Assembly: GCA_023374045.1 (NCBI GenBank)
Contig: CM041777.1
Location: forward strand, 465,153,827 to 465,217,826
Length of the DNA: 64,000 nucleotides
Reading direction: 5' to 3'
Source of the DNA: Limonium bicolor
Lineage: Eukaryota; Streptophyta; Magnoliopsida; Caryophyllales; Plumbaginaceae
Shown here piece by piece: positions 57,812 through 64,000 of this stretch. Both the position numbers and the translations under genes were made by a program. Under the pieces are notes generated by a model. It saw only the letters and a list, made by a program, of their open reading frames with translations, had not been told where the DNA came from and searched no databases. Each line of letters starts with the position of its first letter. Position 1 is the stretch's first letter.

Positions 57812-60800
57812 TGTAACGCCCCTATTTAACATATATGCAGCGGAAAAATAAAACACTAATGACGTTTACAGATCATCGGGTTCCAAACACCCGACACCAA
57901 ACCTCACCAATTACAACTTATAAAATTACAAAGTCTACGGTCTGAACTCGAGAAAACACAACATAAACATAATGAGAGCAAAATATAATAACTCTCCACA
58001 ATTCCTAATTCCCATCCCAATCACTCATACTCTTCGTGGCCACCTGTATAAACATTTCGTACCTGTAAGATGAAACCAAGCAGCCCACCCCGGGAGGGGT
58101 GAGTTAGTTCCCTGGAATAGAACTGGTACAATTCTCCAAAACCATAATTTAAAACATAACTCTTAAAATAAACAATAACTTGAAACCAAACTCTTAAAAA
58201 CAAAACAGAGGGACAAGGCACTTTAAACAATAAGGTCAAAGATAACAAGACGAAGACAGAGATAAATAACTTTAAAACCAAGTCATCCACTTAAGAGGTT
58301 ACACCAAATGTTAGTAAGCATTCATTGTTGATGTTAGATCAAATTCTGGTTAAGAAGAGTAAGACCCTGGTAGTCACAAAGGACTAGGAATGATAAGAGA
58401 GATCCAAGAACTAGTAACTCAAGAGTGGAATAAAACTAATTGGGAGAGATGGCCCCTACCGCCAGTCAGTTGTCCACAAGGACAAGGTAAACAGACCTCC
58501 GATGTCAGTTGTCCACATGGACGAGGTCTAGCAGACCTTCACTGCCACTGACTCGTTCTTAGTCATCGGTGAAAAGTGTGTGCACCACTTAATAGAAAGA
58601 ATCCATACTCAATAAGGCTGATCAAAACTCGACTCATGGATGAAACAGTACCCATAGTCCAAAGGAAGAATTTACTAAGATTCGATATTTTCCTATATTC
58701 CTAGATATCCCACTAGATCAATAACTGCACAAGTGCAATACCAAAACACTCATTCATACAGAGTGCAGAGGCGTAAACCCTTTGCAGTTAATATCTAGTG
58801 AAACAACTAGATAAGAGGAAATAGTAACCATGTAAGTTATACATTCAAGGCTCAGTAAGTCACATCAAGTTGAGTTAGTCACGCAAGTAGTTTTTCCTTT
58901 TGAAATTCATTTAAGCTCAGTTAGTGTTTTTCAAAACATCTCCTTAAGTCTGTTAGCAGAAGTATCTGAGTACGAGAAATCGTACCTAGCATGTGTAGAA
59001 GCAGTAACTAACTTGAGTGTGTGATCTCCCACTAATAACCTATAATTGAGGTGTTCCAAGTATTGATTAGTTAAAGAACTTATAAAGATAAACATCTTTT
59101 ATTCTTACTGGTTTATAGTTTCTGGTTTACAATTACTCTCTCATAAGGATCAGGGCTAGATCTTGTTAATTAAATCTTCATTATGCCCATTTCATTTAAT
59201 CTGGAATGATTTAGGGTTTTATTCTGAGAGTCGCCCAAACCCTCGTTGAATTGTTTAAGTGGGATTTTGGAGTTCGTAAACTTAGGCCCAGTAGGTTAGC
59301 CCAAGCCCGCGTTACGTAAAGTTTATTCCATCTTCTTATCCTAGATCAAGATTTAGCTTACTTTAAAACTCTTAGGTTGTAGTTGATTATCCATTTAGTA
59401 TTTGATTAGGACTCTAAGGTTCATGTTGGATATTCCCATGGCAAGGTCTAATTATAACTTTATCTCCTAACCCTAATTAATTTTGTCTAGATGTTGTATT
59501 TATAATCCACACTATTAGTATCATGTATAGGTTTAGTTTGACTAATTAGTTTCTTCACATTCCATCTTCTATAAGGTATTTATTCCTTTTATTTATTTTT
59601 GTTATCTATATATTAGGATTTATTTAAAACATTCTTTACGTAGCTTATTGTATTTAATTATTCCTATTAACTTGTACACACATCTACATCCAATTTTTGA
59701 TTCATAAGATAAAGTATTTCCCTTAGTTTCAATTTAGAATATTAACTTCGATAGTATATATTTAACATAAAAGTAGATTAATTTAATTCCTTGATTTACT
59801 TAAGATAATATATTTTTATTTCTTTTATCTCTTTACTCACTTAAAAGTTTATACCTAAAATATTTATTAACATTCTGTATTAATGTTAGTTTAGCCTTCT
59901 TATATTATTTTCAACCTATAAAGTTTATTATTCAACTATACTTCAATTTTTATTACATTAAAATCATATATCATAAGGTAACTCATGAAAACTTCAGAAA
60001 TACAATCTTTAGACCTATTTCCACTTGTCTTAAAATTCTCAAATTTAATATGTAGTAATTATGATATTTTAGACATATTATAAATTTTTATTTCATAAAA
60101 ATCTCTTTGTTAATTATCTAAATAAATCCATAATACTCAGAACTTACAAATATTATAGCTTATGTTTAAAACTCAAAACACATATTAATTTACATGAAAG
60201 TAAACTTGATTTTATAAGGAATCTATGATTAAAATTTCATGTCAAAATACATTAAGGAAGGTCATTAAATAAATCCAACAAGTTAGAGTATTATTCTGTA
60301 AATTATACTGACTTAAAACATCATAATCTTTCCACGTTTTAATCTCAACCGTCCATTCCTATAACCTACGATTGGATGGCCCATTTTTCGCGAGTTCTTC
60401 AGATTAACCCCTAACCACTGCGAATGGGAATCGGTCGATTCCTCGTAATCTACAGAATGGAATTCGACGATTCTTGTTTTGTTCGATTCGAAATTAAAAG
60501 ACGAATCCAATGGTACAAATTTCGTGAGCTATAATGCAAGGTGCAAGAAAATCGATTCTGGGAAGTTTGACTAAGGTTTATACCAGTTTCCGATTCAAAT
60601 TTCCTCAAATTCTCTCAATGTAGTGCGTATTGTGTCAAATTAACAGTTGGGTAAGTTCGAGAATGCAAGAACGAATAACATTATCGGTGTAATTTGGTCG
60701 AGATCGTACCGGAGGTGCGCCGGCAAAGAAAATCGAATTCGATTTTCTGGAAACCTTCGACTTTACGAGTGGTTGAGGGTGAGACTTTGCATATCTATAA

Positions 60801-62060
60801 GTTACAATATAGATCGAGTTAGATCATGTGTTTGGGCTTAACCAAAAGAGGAAATATAGCTCTATAATGTGATAGAAACTTCTTGATATAATACGTAATA
60901 CACACGAAGAAATCTAAGTTGAAAGTTTCAGGTTTATACCTTGTGTTTTTCTGGAAAAGTTATGATTTTATGTGAAGTTCAGGTAGGCAACTTCGCAAAT
61001 CAACTTGTTCTAATTGAGGGTGATTCGATCCACGAAATCTATCACAAAATAAACTAGACATGTAACTCTAAAAACGATTGGAAGAATTATTGAAATTGAT
61101 GGATTAGAGAGAAAGTTACAGATCTCACAAGATCTGGGTTTACCTAATCGATTTCTGGAAATATCTGGGCAAGAACACTACCGTGGTTGAGTTGGGGACT
61201 TTAGATGCTTCAATCTTCCAAACGATCGAGAACTAGCTTGGGGTTCCTCAGAAGATTTGTAGAGCAATTAGAGATCTTGAAAACAAGCTATAGAACGTGA
61301 ATTTTCATTCATATATGAAGAAGACATGCTAGGACGAAGTTTACCTTATCAAATGGGTTTCTGGAAATTCTGGGTTGTAGATTCTCAGGGAGGCAACTTC
61401 AGATCAAGTTTGTGATGAATGTTGTAAGATTTAGGTCAAGTGTGAGTGATCGTTAGAAAGTAGATTTGTAGGAGAATAAAATGTAGAAAACGACGTTCAA
61501 AAATTCGAAGTGGTGGTTGAGAAATTGAGGTCTGAAAATGAGGCAACGATCTGGAAGTGGCTAAGAAGACTTAGGCAATTTTTGGGGAAATCTGGCAAGG
61601 CACGACTCCCGAGGCACGGCTGAGTCAGGAGACCCTAGCCACGTCAGCAAACCTCTAAATTTTTAGCTCTAAACTTCAATATGTCATAACTTTGGCTAGG
61701 ATGATCTGTTTTTAACGTTCTTATTATCAATCTTCTTGGTTTTCCATAATCTTTTTATTGGTATAGTTTTCATGGGCTGGTTTGACCATTCTCAAAAATT
61801 CAACCCAGGCAAGGCTTAAGGAGCTTTAAGGTTTATATGATTTTATATTGACTTTTATGTTTCAAATCAATGCTCCAAATATTTCTAAAATCTTTATAAT
61901 ATAATTGGAGTGTCCCAAAATTTTCCCAAGATTTATTGACTTATAAATCTTTTTATTAAATTCATAATACTATATAATAATTTAGTGTTTAATACTATTA
62001 TTTGGGGTTTAATAAAAGAAATCCCCTAAATTAATTTAGATTAATTTATGGGGTATTTCA
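57812..62060 (-). mobile_element. G2 5' LTR
   Basis: It runs from TGTAACGCCCC to GGGGTATTTCA (4249 bp) and reads, in reverse, as a shorter version of the LARD LTR, including the short GC hairpin (58086-58101), the 90-bp motif (58711-58800) and the TTTAGGGGATTTCTTTTATT start region. Bases 59200-62060 match the 3' remnant at 48779-51376. It carries no gene. The flank after it, TTTTG, would be the target duplication in the copia pol. Confidence 0.9.
58711..58800 (-). repeat. 90-bp palindromic motif in the G2 LTR
   Basis: The arms CACTAGATCAATAACTGC (58711-58728) and GCAGTTAATATCTAGTG (58784-58800) pair around the conserved core. There is only one copy here, against two per LARD LTR. Length is exactly 90 bases, as at 8140. 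Confidence 0.8.
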
Positions 62061-64000
62061 TTTTGATTGTAAAGAAATTTTAAGTCTTTGGCACCATAGA
62101 TTTGGGCATCTTACTGTCAGTAAAATAGAGCAGTTGAATCTAGTTGAAAAAGATCTCTATAAAAATCAATTCTTTTGTGAAGCATGTTGTAGAGGAAAGA
62201 GCCATCGATTAACCTTTCCTAATAAAAGTGATGCAGAAACATACATCTTTGATTTAGTTCATATAGATGTGTGGGGCTCCTATAAGGTCAAAAATCATGA
62301 TGGATACTCGTAATTTTTTTTACTTTTGTTGATGTAGTTCGAGAGTAACTTGGGTTCAGTTGGTTAAATGTAAATCTAATGCCTTTAAATACATAAAAAA
62401 TTTTCTTAGCATGATTAGTCTTTAGTGTAGCAAGAATGTTAACAGTATTAGAGCATACAATGCCTACGAATTAGGAAGTTCAATGGATAGTTCAGATTTT
62501 CTAAAATCCAAGGGAATGAAACATCAACTCACATGTGTCCACACCCCACAACAAAATGGGGTTGTGGAAAGAAAACATCAACACATTCTGGAAACAGTTA
62601 GGAGTTTAATATTTCATTCATCCTTACCTCTAAGATTTTTATGAGAAAGTGTTCTTACTACTGTATACCTCATAAATAGAATGCCTTTAGATAGTTTACA
62701 AGGAAAATCACCTTATGAACAGTATACCTAATTATAGAGATCTTAGATGTTTTGGATGTTTGATATTTCCTCCCAAGAAGCAAGATATTCATGAAAAATT
62801 TGCCTCCAAATCTTTTAAAGGAGTTTACTTAGTTTTGCACCAGACAAAAAGGGATATAAGTTGTATGATCTGGATAGTGACAAAATTGTAGTTAACAGAG
62901 ATGTGAAATTATATAAGAATATTTCCCCTTGCAGAGTAGGAAAAACAACAACACAAACAGGCGACCCATTCCAAAATATGCATAATGGCAAAGAAAATCC
63001 AATATTTCCTATGAAACCTTATTTGTCACACTTAAATAACTTTGTTTTTGAGGAAACAGATGAAAGAGAAACAAAAGAGGAATTCAACTGTGGATAAACA
63101 ACAAGAGCAAAAACACTCAACCGAGGAGTCTGTTGTTAAAGAGCAACAAGTTAGAAGGTCTGAAAGAAGCAGAGAGATGCCAAGACATTTGCAAGACTAC
63201 ATTGTGGGAAATACAAACAGAAGGCAACAGGAGCTTCAACAGAATTCAGCTAAGTTTTTAGAACCTTTCTCAGCCATACTTTATGATAGATTAAGTAATG
63301 CTAACCCTGCAACACTTAGTAATGAGGAATGCACTTATAGAAAGCGTGATAATAACAACTCCTTGATCTGTCTAGTAAAACCAGAATGAACAATACTTCT
63401 ACGTGTTAGCAATGAAAGCTCTTGATGGTGTTCTACCACTGCTGAAAGAGCAAACAATGCAGAAATAGAACCCACTGATTACCATGAAGCCGTTAAGGAT
63501 AATAGGTGGATTAAGGCCATGATTGAAGAATTTGAGGCCTTAGAAAAGAATGGAACTTGGTAGGTTGTAGATCTGCCAAAAGGAAAGAAAGTAATAGGAT
63601 ACAAGTTGATATATACATTGAAATATAGAGCTAATGGGATTTTGTGGAGACATAAGGCTAGATTGGTAGTTAAGAGATACACTCAAAGACAAGGAATAGA
63701 CTACCAAAAAACATTCTCTCTAGTTGTAAAATTTACCACCATCTAAGCTTTAGTTTCAGTTGCATGTAAAAGAAGCTGGACTATCAATCAACTAGATATA
63801 AATAATGCTTAATTGCATAGAGATCTTAGAGAAGAAGTATACATGAAGTTACCTTTTGGATATAAAACTTCAAAACCCAATCAAGTTTGTAAGCTACAAG
63901 AGTCTCTCTATGGCCTCAAATAAGCATCTAGACAATGGCATGAGAAACTCAGCCTTTTCCTTTCATATTGAGGATTTCAGCAATCTCTCAATGATTACTC
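62061..64000 (+). pseudogene. Copia integrase and reverse transcriptase pseudogene, cut by the window end
   Basis: It starts within the pol frame at 62086 with LWHHRFGHL (GAG-pre-integrase) and CEACCRGKSHRLTFP (zinc region), then IFDLVHIDVWGSYKV (first integrase Asp). A stop at 62311-62313 and a frame change follow. Then come GMKHQLTCVHTPQQNGVVER (catalytic Glu region), an integrase C-terminal stretch near 62860-63390 (MYDLDSDKIVVNRDVKLY, with several breaks), and reverse transcriptase pieces from about 63480 ([44 protein letters not shown]). Stops replace residues such as the one after INNA and the one after YGLK. The 5' part was separated by the G2 insertion. The sub-lineage is not assigned. 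Confidence 0.88.

Noticed and set aside
62861..63389. A separate small gene near the right end
   Set aside because: These ORFs are the integrase C-terminal region of the copia pseudogene, between its core and reverse transcriptase.

Overview
This is plant nuclear DNA, from a flowering plant and probably a large, repeat-rich genome. It is AT-rich, has no bacterial-style genes, and almost all of it is LTR retrotransposon sequence of the Ty3/gypsy chromovirus kind. That placement rests on initiator-Met-tRNA primer sites, TGAAATACCCC...TGTTACA LTR ends and integrases followed by a chromodomain. Ty1/copia remnants also occur. I see no intact host gene, no functional tRNA or rRNA gene and no CRISPR array. 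A 500-N assembly gap lies at 36830-37329.

Layout, with my own element names. (1) Element alpha, minus strand: 3' LTR 1-2659 (cut by the window start), interior 2660-3541 plus 17885-22672, 5' LTR 22673-26954. Its interior is non-coding. (2) Inside alpha sits a complete plus-strand element with very long LTRs and no genes (LARD type), 3542-17879, flanked by the 5-bp duplication AGTTG. Its 5' LTR carries a 499-bp foldback MITE with a 9-bp target duplication, absent from its 3' LTR. (3) 26955-29031 is the 3' end of a plus-strand SIRE/Maximus-like copia element. (4) 29032-30898 is unassigned, followed by a tRNA-derived SINE-like head at 30899. (5) Two broken chromovirus tails on the minus strand, G1a (about 30998-33285) and G1b (33286 into the gap). 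(6) 37330-38946 is a plus-oriented LTR end that contains a 54-bp minisatellite. (7) Element beta, minus strand, a relative of alpha: interior 38947-42939, 5' LTR 42940-47578. (8) 47579-48778 is the right end of a third LTR of that family (gamma). (9) G2, a degraded but nearly full-length minus-strand Tekay/Del-like chromovirus: 3' LTR remnant 48779-51376, genes 51721-57509, 5' LTR 57812-62060. (10) 62061-64000 is a plus-strand copia pol pseudogene that runs off the window.

The elements form a nested stack. The LARD lies in alpha. On the right, beta interrupts a gamma LTR, gamma interrupts the 3' LTR of G2, and G2 interrupts the copia pol. The LARD shares LTR sequence, primer-site leader and 3' untranslated tail with G2, so it looks like a non-autonomous partner that used proteins from a G2-like element. 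Alpha and beta look like a second non-autonomous family.

The most unusual items are: an ABH1-type AlkB (2-oxoglutarate/Fe(II) dioxygenase) domain lying between gag and protease of G2; an 89-bp intron-like segment inside G2 gag; a primer-site hairpin conserved with base-pair covariation across three element families; hairpin arrays of about 72-bp period that keep their period and position but not their sequence between alpha and beta LTRs; and a 90-bp palindromic motif found in several different contexts.
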